From DAOUKH01 sp965219875 (lineage in GTDB: Bacteria > Chloroflexota > Dehalococcoidia > SHYB01), in NCBI GenBank assembly GCA_965219875.1, contig CBDCOW010000003.1:806001-870000 (forward strand): a stretch of DNA of 64,000 bases. Reading direction: 5' to 3'. The notes under the pieces were generated by a model that was not told the DNA's origin, ran no database searches, and saw only the letters and a program-made list of their open reading frames with translations. Position 1 is the stretch's first letter. Each line of letters begins with the position of its first letter. This document shows positions 14,427-22,602 of this stretch, one piece after another. Made by a program: the position numbers and the translations under genes.

Positions 14427-16505
14427 ATGTATTTGATTGGCGTCGATATCGGCGGGACATTCACGGACCTCGTCATCATGGATGGCGAGGGGCGGTGGAA
14501 TTTGCACAAGACGCCGTCGACGCCCGACTCGCCGGAAGAGGGCGTGTTCAGCGCCCTAGCTCTGGCAGCGGAAGAGAAGGGCGTGGCGATGCGGAGCCTG
14601 CTGGAAGAGACGCGGGTCTTCGTGCACGGGACGACGCTGGTCACCAACGCGGTGATCTCGGGCAACATGGCCAAGACGGCGCTCCTCACCAACGAAGGCT
14701 ACGAGGACATGCTCTTCTTCGGGCTCGGGTCCCGGGGAAAGCCGCCCTCGGAGATGTTCAAGACGCATCAGGACTACCCCGACCCCATCATTCCGCGGCA
14801 CTTGATCGCCGGCATACGGGGGAGGATAAACGCCGAGGGCGGAATCGAGACCGAGCTTGACGAGGCGGGCATCAGAGCGGCGGTCGCCGAGTTCAAGCGG
14901 CGCAACGTCGAATCGCTCGCCGTCTCCTTCCTCTGGTCCATCACGAATCCAGAGCACGAGGAGCGGGCCCGCGCGATCATCGCGGAGGAATACCCCGAGG
15001 CCCAAGTCTCCATCGGACATCAGATCACGTCGGTGGTGCGGGAGTACGAGCGTACCTCAACGTGCGCGCTGGACGCCTCGATCAAGCCGCTCTTTGGACG
15101 GTACGTGAAAAACCTGATCCGCCGGCTGAAGGAGAACGGCTACGAGCGCGACCTGCTCATGGTCAACTCGCACGGCGGCGTGGTCAAAGGCGAAGAGCTC
15201 ACGGAGTTCCCCGTGTACGCGCTCAAGAGTGGGCCGTCGCTGGGGCCGGTCGCCGGCATGACGGTCTCGGAGGCAGAAGGGGCGGAGCAAGACCTGATCG
15301 TGTGCGACATGGGCGGGACGAGCTTCGACGCCTCGATGGTGGTCAAGGGCGAGGTGGTCACGACGCTCATCGGCAGCGTCGGGCCGTATCACTACTCCTT
15401 CCCCACCCTCGACGTGCACAGCATCGGGGCCGGCGGGGGCAGCATCGCCTGGGTCGACAGCGGCGGCCTCGTGCACGTCGGCCCGCAGAGCGCGGGAAGC
15501 TCGCCGGGGCCCGCCTGCTACGACTTGGGGGGCGACAAGCCCACGGTGACCGACGCCAACGTGGTGCTGGGCTACATCTCGCCCGACTACTTCATGGGCG
15601 GAAAGATGCGGATCGAGGCCGATAAGGCACGCGCCGCGATTCAGGAGCACGTGGCCGGGCCACTGGGCAGGAGCGTCGAGGAAGCCGCGAGCCTCATCTA
15701 CAGCATCGTCAACCACAACATGGTCTTGGGGCTGTCCGAAGTCAGCATCCAGAAGGGCATCGACCCGAGGGGCTATCTGCTGGTGGGCGGGGGCGGCTGC
15801 TCGGCGGCCCACCTCGTCGCCATCGCCACCGAACTGGGGATGACGAAGATTCTCATCCCCAGGATCGCCCCCGGCCTCTGCGCCTTCGGTATGCTGGCGG
15901 CCGACCTGCTGTACGAGCGGGCGCACAGCTTCATCACGCGAAGCGACAGCTTCGAGCACGAACGCGTCAACGAGCTCCTGGCGAGCCTCGAAGAAGACGG
16001 CGACGACTTCCTGGCGCGCGCCAGCGTCGCGATGGACGACCGGACGCTCTCTTTCTCGGTGATGGCCCAGTACCCCTATCAGTCCTGGGACGTCGAAGTG
16101 CCGCTCCCCTGGGGCCGGGTAACGCCGGAGCGCCTGCCGGAACTCGTCGAGCTCTTCCATGAGGTCCATAAGACGACGTACGGATTCACGGTAACCGAGG
16201 AGCCGGTCCAGTTCGTGAGCTGGCGCGTCAAGGCCCAGGGACGGCAGCCCAAGGCCCGGACTGCGCCGCAAGAGATGACGACCGCCGACGCGAGCTCCGC
16301 CTTGAAGGGCAGCCGTCCGGCATACTTCACCGAGGCGCGCGACTACGTGGAGACGCAGGTGTACGCGGGGGAGAAACTGCGCAGCGGTAACGTCTTGGTG
16401 GGGCCGGCCATCATCGAGGAGCCCGCGACGACCGTGGTCGTGCCCGCGGGCTTCCGCCTCACCGTCACCCGGTTCGGGAACTACTACGTCGAACCCGCGG
16501 GTTGA
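14427..16505 (+). CDS. hyuA: Hydantoinase/oxoprolinase subunit A
   Basis: 692 residues; ATP-dependent hydrolysis of a cyclic amide such as hydantoin or 5-oxoproline, usually with subunit B. The ATG at 14427 gives MYLIGVDIGGTFTDLVIMD, the family N-terminus with the phosphate-binding loop. Also present: VHGTTLVTNAVISG, SHGGVVKGEEL, CDMGGTSFDAS, IGAGGGSIAWVD and SAGSSPGPACYDLGG. The partner subunit B is 3.4 kb downstream at 19916, separated by three opposite-strand genes. Acetone or acetophenone carboxylase subunits share the fold, so the substrate is open. Confidence 0.9.
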   Translation: MYLIGVDIGGTFTDLVIMDGEGRWNLHKTPSTPDSPEEGVFSALALAAEEKGVAMRSLLEETRVFVHGTTLVTNAVISGNMAKTALLTNEGYEDMLFFGLGSRGKPPSEMFKTHQDYPDPIIPRHLIAGIRGRINAEGGIETELDEAGIRAAVAEFKRRNVESLAVSFLWSITNPEHEERARAIIAEEYPEAQVSIGHQITSVVREYERTSTCALDASIKPLFGRYVKNLIRRLKENGYERDLLMVNSHGGVVKGEELTEFPVYALKSGPSLGPVAGMTVSEAEGAEQDLIVCDMGGTSFDASMVVKGEVVTTLIGSVGPYHYSFPTLDVHSIGAGGGSIAWVDSGGLVHVGPQSAGSSPGPACYDLGGDKPTVTDANVVLGYISPDYFMGGKMRIEADKARAAIQEHVAGPLGRSVEEAASLIYSIVNHNMVLGLSEVSIQKGIDPRGYLLVGGGGCSAAHLVAIATELGMTKILIPRIAPGLCAFGMLAADLLYERAHSFITRSDSFEHERVNELLASLEEDGDDFLARASVAMDDRTLSFSVMAQYPYQSWDVEVPLPWGRVTPERLPELVELFHEVHKTTYGFTVTEEPVQFVSWRVKAQGRQPKARTAPQEMTTADASSALKGSRPAYFTEARDYVETQVYAGEKLRSGNVLVGPAIIEEPATTVVVPAGFRLTVTRFGNYYVEPAG

Positions 16506-16517
16506 CCGGCCCGAAGG

Positions 16518-17267
16518 CTAGAGCTTTCGGATAGCGGTGGACGGCGGCAGCGGATAGGCAAGCTTTCCCTGGCGAAGGCCGCACGAGACCAACATCCGCG
16601 CGTAGTTCAACGCCGCGCACGCGGGATCAATGACCAAGAGGTCCTTGTAGCCCTCGGCGTCGAGCATCTCCCGCCCCATCGGGACGATGCCCCGCTCGCG
16701 GTAAGAGAGCGAGTAGAAGATCACGGCCTCCGCGCCGTCGTTGTCGGCGGCGTCCTTGGCGGCTTCGACCATCTGCCGGGCCTCGTTCTGGCGCTGCTCC
16801 TCGTCGGAGGGGAAGACCACCTCCGTGGCGGGCTGGACGTACTTGATGGAGACGAGCTTCGAGGTTACGGCGAGCCGGTCGGCCGACTTCATGATCATGG
16901 CGCGGATGTTCGGCTCCTTGACCGTGAGGACCGAGAAGCGGTCAACCAAGAACGACGCCACGCTCATCGCCGCCGCGCCGGGCTCGACGATGAGCATCTT
17001 GCTGGTCAGCTCCTTCAGTCCCCTGGCGTTCGAGTCGGAGCACGAGCCCACGATGTAGGCGTCGTAGCCGTCCTTCTCCGCCTGCTCGGCTACCTCGAAC
17101 ATCTCGGGGGCGATGAGGCCGGCGTCGTATTCGGAGACGGTCCAATCGGGCCCGCGGGTGAGCGCGACGACGTCCACCTCGGCATCCACGAGCGGCCGGG
17201 ACGTGGCGACGTGCTGTCTAATCGTCTCTTCGTCGGCGCGATTCGTTCGGCAAATGATGAACTTCAA
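16518..17267 (-). CDS. Asp/Glu/hydantoin racemase-superfamily protein
   Basis: 249 residues. Starts KFIICRTNR; the two cysteines used as acid and base by this superfamily are visible in IVGSCSDSNARG and in IDPACAALNYARML. TTG start 17267 chosen: a GGGAGGG site lies 4-5 nt upstream and the protein begins at the first beta strand. An ATG at 17303 is possible but would overlap the upstream SDR's coding end. It converges with hyuA; next to a hydantoinase it may be a hydantoin racemase, though the sequence cannot prove it. Confidence 0.75.
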   Translation of the reverse strand: MKFIICRTNRADEETIRQHVATSRPLVDAEVDVVALTRGPDWTVSEYDAGLIAPEMFEVAEQAEKDGYDAYIVGSCSDSNARGLKELTSKMLIVEPGAAAMSVASFLVDRFSVLTVKEPNIRAMIMKSADRLAVTSKLVSIKYVQPATEVVFPSDEEQRQNEARQMVEAAKDAADNDGAEAVIFYSLSYRERGIVPMGREMLDAEGYKDLLVIDPACAALNYARMLVSCGLRQGKLAYPLPPSTAIRKL

Positions 17268-17316
17268 GATTCCCTCCCCAAGTAGGTACTGCCGTGGGGC
17301 CATGCCGCCGTCCGGG

Positions 17317-18102
17317 CTAGCGCCCGACGACGAGGCCCCCAGTGAAATCGACAAGCTGACCGGTTACGTGCATGGCGCTGTCGGAGACGAGGAAGGCTAT
17401 CATGCCGGCGGCCTCGCCGGGACGCACGCCGCCTCGCATCGGGAAGGCCGACGGCGACTCGCCCTCCGTCCGGCCCACGCCGGTGCCCTTGCCGCCGCTC
17501 CAGCCTTTGAGCAGGCCGAGGCCGGGAGCGGCGTTGTTCGTCTCCGCCGGTAGGCCGACGGCGAGCGCGTTGACTCGGATGCCGTCGTCGGCCAATTCGA
17601 GCGCCATACATTGCATGAGTCCGACGAGGCCGAACTGCGTTGCAGAATGCACGCCGAGCCCCGCGATGCCGGCGCGCGCGGCGTGCGAGGTCAGGAAGAG
17701 TATCGAGCCGCCGGCGCCCGCCTCGACCATGCGCTCGGCTCCGATCCGGCTGGACACGAACGCGGATTTAAGGTCGCTCCGCAGCGTTTCATCCCATACG
17801 TCCGCTTCTGTTTCGAGGAGCGGGCCACCGGGCACGGTGAGACCGGCGACGATCAGGACGTCGAGCCGGCCGAAGCGGTCGATGGTCTGCTCCACGACGA
17901 AGCGGGCCGCAGCGTCGTCCGCAAGGTCACCCGATACCGCGAAGGCGCCGCTGAGCGGCGATGAGGCCACGGTTTGGGAGTGCAGGGCGACGCCGGCGCC
18001 CTCGGCCATCAGCTTCGCGGCGATGGCCTGTCCGAAGCCGGCGTAGCCGTCGGCGCCGGTCACGAGCGCGGTCTTCCCGGTGAGTGCGCCGGATCTCGTC
18101 AC
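17317..18102 (-). CDS. SDR-family protein lacking the catalytic Tyr and Lys
   Basis: 261 residues with an SDR Rossmann fold: TALVTGADGYAGFGQAIA at the cofactor site, GDLADD, and LVDFTGGLVVGR at the end. The usual active-site Y-x-x-x-K is H-S-A-T-Q here (GVHSATQFGL), so both catalytic residues are missing; the Ser equivalent (TSHAARAG) remains. GTG start overlaps the stop of the upstream SDR by 4 nt. It may be a non-catalytic partner of that SDR, or a binding protein. Confidence 0.85.
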   Translation of the reverse strand: MTRSGALTGKTALVTGADGYAGFGQAIAAKLMAEGAGVALHSQTVASSPLSGAFAVSGDLADDAAARFVVEQTIDRFGRLDVLIVAGLTVPGGPLLETEADVWDETLRSDLKSAFVSSRIGAERMVEAGAGGSILFLTSHAARAGIAGLGVHSATQFGLVGLMQCMALELADDGIRVNALAVGLPAETNNAAPGLGLLKGWSGGKGTGVGRTEGESPSAFPMRGGVRPGEAAGMIAFLVSDSAMHVTGQLVDFTGGLVVGR

Positions 18103-18935
18103 ATCAGCAACCCGGCGGTCAGGTTCACGGCTTGGCCCGTCATCTTGTGGGCGCGGGACGAGGCGAGAAAGGCGACGAGGTTGCCCACGCTGTCGGGGTC
18201 GGCGAGGGTGCCGAGCGGGCTGGCGTCGCGCTGGCTCTGGACGAGGCCGCGGACGATCTCCCAGTGGTGGTCTTCGTCGTCGGCGGGGAAGTAGTTGAAG
18301 GGGCGGTGGTTGCCGCTATCGCGTATCACACCGGGGCAGACGGTGTTGACGGTGATGCCGTGGACGCCCCATTCGAGCGCCATGACTTGCCCGAGACCAA
18401 TCAGGGCCGACTTGGAGGCGGAGTAGGCGGAGGCGGTGGGCGTGCCCACCTTCCCCAGTCTTGACGAGAGATTGATGATTCTGCCGCCTTCGCCCTGCGT
18501 GATCATGCGGCGGGCGGCTTCCTTGGCGCAGAGGAACGGGCCGACGAGGTTGGCCCGCATGCATGAGTCCCAGGAGGCTTCGTCCTGCTCCAGGAACGGC
18601 ATCAAGGGAGTCTCGGCGGCGTTGTTGACCAGGATGTCGATGCGGCCCATTTGTTCGATCAGGCGGTCGAACATGGCCGTCACTTCGTCGGGCGACGTGA
18701 TGTCGGCTTCGAGCGCCACGCTGCGCCGGCCTAGGGCTTCGATCTCGGCCTTGGTGCTTTCGAGGCCACGCCAGCCCTTGCGCTGCTCGGGGTCGGTGGG
18801 GCCTTTCGCGGAGCGGCGGCCGTTCACCGCGACATCGGCGCCCTCGTCGGCCAGCCGCAAGGCGATGCCCCGGCCCGTCGAGGGATAGCGGGCCGCGCCG
18901 GTGACGAGGGCAACTTTACCGTCGAGGAGCCCCAT
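18099..18935 (-). CDS. SDR-family NAD(P)-dependent oxidoreductase
   Basis: 278 residues. Cofactor site KVALVTGAARYPSTGRGIA, NNAAET, catalytic Ser in INLSSRLGK and the intact YSASKSAL motif. A loop after the cofactor strand is longer than usual (NGRRSAKGPTDPEQRKGW). First gene of an SDR pair, overlapping the degenerate SDR by 4 nt. Divergent from the barrel-protein gene at 19048. Substrate unknown. Confidence 0.92.
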   Translation of the reverse strand: MGLLDGKVALVTGAARYPSTGRGIALRLADEGADVAVNGRRSAKGPTDPEQRKGWRGLESTKAEIEALGRRSVALEADITSPDEVTAMFDRLIEQMGRIDILVNNAAETPLMPFLEQDEASWDSCMRANLVGPFLCAKEAARRMITQGEGGRIINLSSRLGKVGTPTASAYSASKSALIGLGQVMALEWGVHGITVNTVCPGVIRDSGNHRPFNYFPADDEDHHWEIVRGLVQSQRDASPLGTLADPDSVGNLVAFLASSRAHKMTGQAVNLTAGLLM

Positions 18936-18988
18936 TAAAGAGTAGTCTCCAAGGAGAGCGAGGATGGGGCAAGTCTAGCCACCGGCCC

Positions 18989-19017
18989 TTGACACCGCAA
19001 CCGGGTTTCTTTACAAC
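18989..19017 (+). promoter_or_regulatory. Strong consensus promoter of barrel-protein copy 2
   Basis: TTGACA at 18989-18994, exactly 17 nt, TACAAC at 19012-19017. The start codon is at 19048; the transcript may continue into the HyuB gene, 76 nt after the first stop. Confidence 0.75.
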
Positions 19018-19047
19018 GCCGGTAGACTGGGCCGGGGGGGGCAGCCA

Positions 19048-19839
19048 ATGCAACGTCCATTGCTCGAGTGGGTATTCTCCAAGACGGCGGGCATGAGTCC
19101 GGAGCTCGAAGAGATCTGGATGGAGTGGTACGACTACCACCAGCTCATGATGTGCCGCATGCCGGGCTGGACGTGGAACTACCGGCTGATGAACCTGATC
19201 GGCCCCGAGAAGTACGTGTCGCTGTACCGGGTCGAGGACTACGAGGCGCTGAAGCTGATCGAGGGGTGGCCGCGGGTGGACCAAGGGAAGATGGACCCGA
19301 TCACGGACAACATCGACCCCGCGGCGCTTCAGGACTGGGAAGACAAGGTGCGCCGGGGCCTCCAGGACACCGGCAAGTTCACCTTCACCGGCGGCGCGAC
19401 GGACAAGAACCCGTTGGACCAGGGCCACTGGGGCTGGCGGTACCTTGCCGGGGCGGCGCTGGACGATCCGCTGCTGAAGTCGAACAATCCCCTCGGCACG
19501 GAGCTGATCAGCGTGTCGCGGGAGAACGACGCGCGATGGAAGGAGTGGTACGGCGCGGAGCGCTTCCCGGCGTTGGAGAAGCTGCCCGGCGTCGTCATGG
19601 CAGGCTGGTACGGCATCACGACCGAGGGGCGCGAGTACGAGCCCGGGTACAACTACATCAGCATCTTCGAGCTCGAAAGCGAGGACGACGCGTTCCGCCT
19701 CGGCGATCCCGACCAGAGAATCCCCGAAGCCAAGGCGTTCTGGGAAGACCCGGCGGCGGAGCCGTACTACGCCCTGACGCGCGACGTGCGAACGAACTAC
19801 TACAAGCCCATTTCGAGGCACTGGGGCTTTCAGAAATAG
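19048..19839 (+). CDS. Tandem dimeric alpha/beta-barrel (EthD-like) protein, copy 2
   Basis: 263 residues, clearly paralogous to the protein at 733-1515 over its full length: RPLLEWVFSKT, WMEWYDYHQLM, CRMPGWTWN, EKYVSLYRVEDYEALK in the first half; RWKEWYGAERFPALEKLPGVV in the second; and a C-terminal YYKPISRHWGF block. The repeated W-WY pattern points to two ferredoxin-like domains. It has a strong promoter of its own and probably leads into HyuB. Function unknown; EthD-like proteins often accompany oxidative catabolic enzymes. Confidence 0.72.
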   Translation: MQRPLLEWVFSKTAGMSPELEEIWMEWYDYHQLMMCRMPGWTWNYRLMNLIGPEKYVSLYRVEDYEALKLIEGWPRVDQGKMDPITDNIDPAALQDWEDKVRRGLQDTGKFTFTGGATDKNPLDQGHWGWRYLAGAALDDPLLKSNNPLGTELISVSRENDARWKEWYGAERFPALEKLPGVVMAGWYGITTEGREYEPGYNYISIFELESEDDAFRLGDPDQRIPEAKAFWEDPAAEPYYALTRDVRTNYYKPISRHWGFQK

Positions 19840-19915
19840 CCGGCCGGCAGCGGCCCGCGACTATCTTGCCCACGCTCCCCTGAGGGAGCATTGGGGCTGA
19901 GGGACGGAGACCCGG

Positions 19916-21682
19916 ATGGACCAGATTGTCTTCACCACGCTTGGCAAGCGCATCGAGCGGATCGTGCAGGAAGTCACCATCAAGTGCGTCCAGAGCGCGC
20001 GCTCGGCGACCGTCCACGCTCGCGACTTCTCCGTCACCATCGCCGACAGCCAGTGCCGCACCGTCACGATCTACGGCGGGCTGCCGATCCACACGATGAG
20101 CATCGACATGGCCCTCAAGCCGATCGTGGAGATGTTCGACGACATCCAACCCGGCGACTGCTTCCTGAACAACTGCCCCTTCTACGGCAACGTCCACCAC
20201 GCCGACTACACGTTCTGCACGCCGATCTTCTCCGGCGACAAGATCATCTTTTGGCTGCTCCTGCGGATGCACAACGTCGACGTCGGGGCCCCGGAGCCGA
20301 CGGCCTATCTCCCCTACGCCAAGGAGATCTACGAGGAGGGCCTGCACTGGCCGTGCGTCCGAGTGGCGCGGGGCTATGAGGAGTTGAAGGACATCGTGCG
20401 GATCGGCCTCGTCCGCATTCGCGTCCCGCAGCAGTGGTACGGCGACTTCGCGGCGGCGCTGGGGAGCTCGTGGATCGGGGAACAGCGCCTTCGGGAGCTG
20501 ATCGAGGAGTACGGCGACGACGTCATAACCGAGTTCATCGACGAGTGGATTGAGTACGGCAGGCGCAGGATGATCGCCGAGATCAAGAGCCTGCCGGAGG
20601 GGACGTGGGAAGGCGAGACGTGGGTCGACCCCATCGACTTCATCCCCGACGGCTTCGCGCTGAACATGAAGCTGACCATCGACCACGAGCAGGAGGCGAT
20701 GATCGTCGACCTGCGGGACAACCCAGACCAGGTCGAAGGCGGCATCAACCTGCCGGAGGCTTCGAGTATCGCCGGGCCCTCGCAGGGAATTTTCGCCAGC
20801 CTCGACCCGACGCTGCACCACAACACCGGGGCCTTCGAGCGCATCCAGTTCAAGCTGCGGGAAGGGTGCATCTGCGGGATACCGATATTCCCCGCCGGCA
20901 CGTCGGTCTCGACCAGCTACCTGACCGACCGTTTGACGAGTCTTGCCATGGCGATCATGGCGCGAGTGGACCCGAATAGAGGCGGCGCGGAGGGCGGCTA
21001 CATCGGCTTTCAGGAGGGCGTGTTCTCCGGCCAGGACTTCCGGCGCAACAACGCGCCCTACGTCAGCCAACCCATCGTGGTGGGCAGCTTCGTGGGGGGC
21101 GGCCCGGCGGTGAAGGGACACGACGGCTGGCCGGCGTGGGGGATCGGCGGCACGCAGGGCTGCATATCGACAACGTCCGTCGAGCTGTGGGAGAAGAATA
21201 ACCCGCACATCTTCGAGGTCGGCGCCCAGATCGTCACCGATTCGCCGGGCGATGGGGAGTTCATCGGCAGCGTGGGCCCCAGGATGCTGGTGCGGCACCG
21301 ACAGGGCCCGTTCTCCGTGGCGGGCTACGGCGACGGCGGCGTCCACCCGCCCGCGGGGGTCATGGGGGGCGGCGCCGGACACCCCAATCAGGGTTTCATC
21401 CAAGACCTTGCGACCGGCGTCCAGGAAGAAGAGCTACCCCTTTGCGGCGTGTTCGAGATCAAGGAGGGGAAGGCGATCGAAATCTTCGGCAACGGCGGCG
21501 GCGGCTTCGGCAACCCCCTCGACCGCGACGCCGAACAGGTCCGCAAGGACGTACGCAACGGCTGGATATCGGAGCTGAAGGCGCGTGACGTGTACGGCGT
21601 CGTCCTCGACCTCGGCCCCGAGGAGTACGCGGTGGACATGGAGGCGACGCGCCAACTGCGCGAGGAGAAGCGCGCGGGGTAG
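19916..21682 (+). CDS. hyuB: Hydantoinase/oxoprolinase subunit B
   Basis: 588 residues, partner of HyuA in ATP-dependent cyclic amide hydrolysis. Family blocks: AREFSV-like RDFSVTIAD, GGLPIHTMSIDMALK, QPGDCFLNNCPFYG (the usual NDPY segment reads NNCP here), HNVDVG, and the glycine-rich C-terminus GVMGGGAGHPNQGF with GNGGGGFGNPLDRD. ATG with GGAG site 6 nt upstream. It follows the barrel protein by 76 nt on the same strand. Substrate cannot be predicted. Confidence 0.88.
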   Translation: MDQIVFTTLGKRIERIVQEVTIKCVQSARSATVHARDFSVTIADSQCRTVTIYGGLPIHTMSIDMALKPIVEMFDDIQPGDCFLNNCPFYGNVHHADYTFCTPIFSGDKIIFWLLLRMHNVDVGAPEPTAYLPYAKEIYEEGLHWPCVRVARGYEELKDIVRIGLVRIRVPQQWYGDFAAALGSSWIGEQRLRELIEEYGDDVITEFIDEWIEYGRRRMIAEIKSLPEGTWEGETWVDPIDFIPDGFALNMKLTIDHEQEAMIVDLRDNPDQVEGGINLPEASSIAGPSQGIFASLDPTLHHNTGAFERIQFKLREGCICGIPIFPAGTSVSTSYLTDRLTSLAMAIMARVDPNRGGAEGGYIGFQEGVFSGQDFRRNNAPYVSQPIVVGSFVGGGPAVKGHDGWPAWGIGGTQGCISTTSVELWEKNNPHIFEVGAQIVTDSPGDGEFIGSVGPRMLVRHRQGPFSVAGYGDGGVHPPAGVMGGGAGHPNQGFIQDLATGVQEEELPLCGVFEIKEGKAIEIFGNGGGGFGNPLDRDAEQVRKDVRNGWISELKARDVYGVVLDLGPEEYAVDMEATRQLREEKRAG

Positions 21683-21715
21683 AGGGCTCCGGAGGGGCGC
21701 GTTGGTGGTTGTCGG

Positions 21716-21800
21716 GCGGCCCCTCATCTCAATCTTCTCCCGTTGGGAGAAGAGGCAAGACCTCCCGGCCCCGCCCGTTTCGACCCGCGCACGGGAGCGG
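21716..21800. repeat. Dispersed repeat copy (TTCTCCCGTTGGGAGAA type)
   Basis: Contains the palindrome TTCTCCCGTTGGGAGAAGA followed by GGCAAGACCTCCCGGCCCC, the same order as at 37190-37235. Lies between the convergent hyuB and rnc genes and may act as a terminator. Confidence 0.7.
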
Positions 21801-21830
21801 CTGGAAAGGCGCGCCCCTACCTGCCCTTAG

Positions 21831-22526
21831 TTAGGTTAGGCCGAGGTTGGCCATGGCGGCGCGGGCGGCTTCGCGTTCGGCCTTTTGCTTGCTTGGGCCG
21901 ACGCCGTCGCCGGCCACGGCGCCGCCGACGATGACTTCGACGGTAAAGTCGCGGCTGTGGTCGGGGCCTTCCGCCTTGGTGGTGCGGTAGACGGGCGGCG
22001 GGTGGCCTTCCGCTTGCACACGCTCTTGCAGCAGCGACTTGTAGTCGTCGATCAAGTCGGGCGGGAGGCTTTCGAGTCTGTCCTTGAACAGTTTCAGCGT
22101 CCACCGCTTGGCCTTGGCGTAACCCTGGTCGAGCAGGATTGCGCCGAGCACGGCCTCGAAGACGCGGGCGAGGTTGCGCTCGCGGGTGCGCCCACCGCTC
22201 GTTTCCTCACCGTGCCCGAGGTAGAGGCGCCGGCCCAGGCCGAGTTCGGCTCCGACGGCGGCGAGCGTCGCCGCGCGCACCAAGCCCGAGCGGAGCGCGG
22301 TGAGGCGGCCCTCGGCCAAGCCGGGGAAACGCCGGTAGAGGTGCTCGGCGACGACGAACCCGAGGAATGCGTCACCCAGGTATTCCAGGCGCTCGTTGCT
22401 CTCCGGGGCGTCGTCGGGGGCCTCGTGGACGTAGGAGCGGTGAGTCAGCGCGAGCTTGAGGAGCGACCGGTCTTTGAACTCGATTCCGAGACGGCGCTCC
22501 AGCATCGCTTCAGGAGAGCGGGGCAT
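21831..22526 (-). CDS. rnc: Ribonuclease III
   Basis: 231 residues. Catalytic domain with signature NERLEYLGDAFLG (E45, E48, D52) and VFEAVLGAILLD (E124); C-terminal double-stranded RNA-binding domain from about residue 155, ending with the KQKAEREAARAAMANLG helix. The Asp usually found three residues before E124 is Arg (LARVFEA). It processes rRNA precursors and structured mRNAs. A TACAAT box lies only 5 nt before the ATG, so the mRNA may be leaderless. Divergent from the CCA-type gene. Confidence 0.95.
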   Translation of the reverse strand: MPRSPEAMLERRLGIEFKDRSLLKLALTHRSYVHEAPDDAPESNERLEYLGDAFLGFVVAEHLYRRFPGLAEGRLTALRSGLVRAATLAAVGAELGLGRRLYLGHGEETSGGRTRERNLARVFEAVLGAILLDQGYAKAKRWTLKLFKDRLESLPPDLIDDYKSLLQERVQAEGHPPPVYRTTKAEGPDHSRDFTVEVIVGGAVAGDGVGPSKQKAEREAARAAMANLGLT

Positions 22527-22531
22527 ACCTC

Positions 22532-22537
22532 ATTGTA
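22532..22537 (-). promoter_or_regulatory. -10 box of rnc, 5 nt before the start codon
   Basis: Minus-strand TACAAT, then GAGGT, then ATG. The spacing puts the transcription start at or within a base or two of the ATG. Confidence 0.5.
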
Positions 22538-22564
22538 ACCGGCGTGACGGGCGGGCCGCGGGCC

Positions 22565-22570
22565 TATAAT
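22565..22570 (+). promoter_or_regulatory. -10 box of the nucleotidyltransferase operon
   Basis: TATAAT at 22565-22570, 32 nt before the ATG at 22603. No good -35 element; it is back to back with the rnc box. Confidence 0.5.
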
Positions 22571-22602
22571 CGCCGGAGACATTTGGAAAGATCCGCCGGC
22601 CC

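Noticed and set aside
15057..16271. 404-residue open frame opposite hyuA
   Set aside because: No recognisable domain and covers conserved hyuA motifs on the coding strand.
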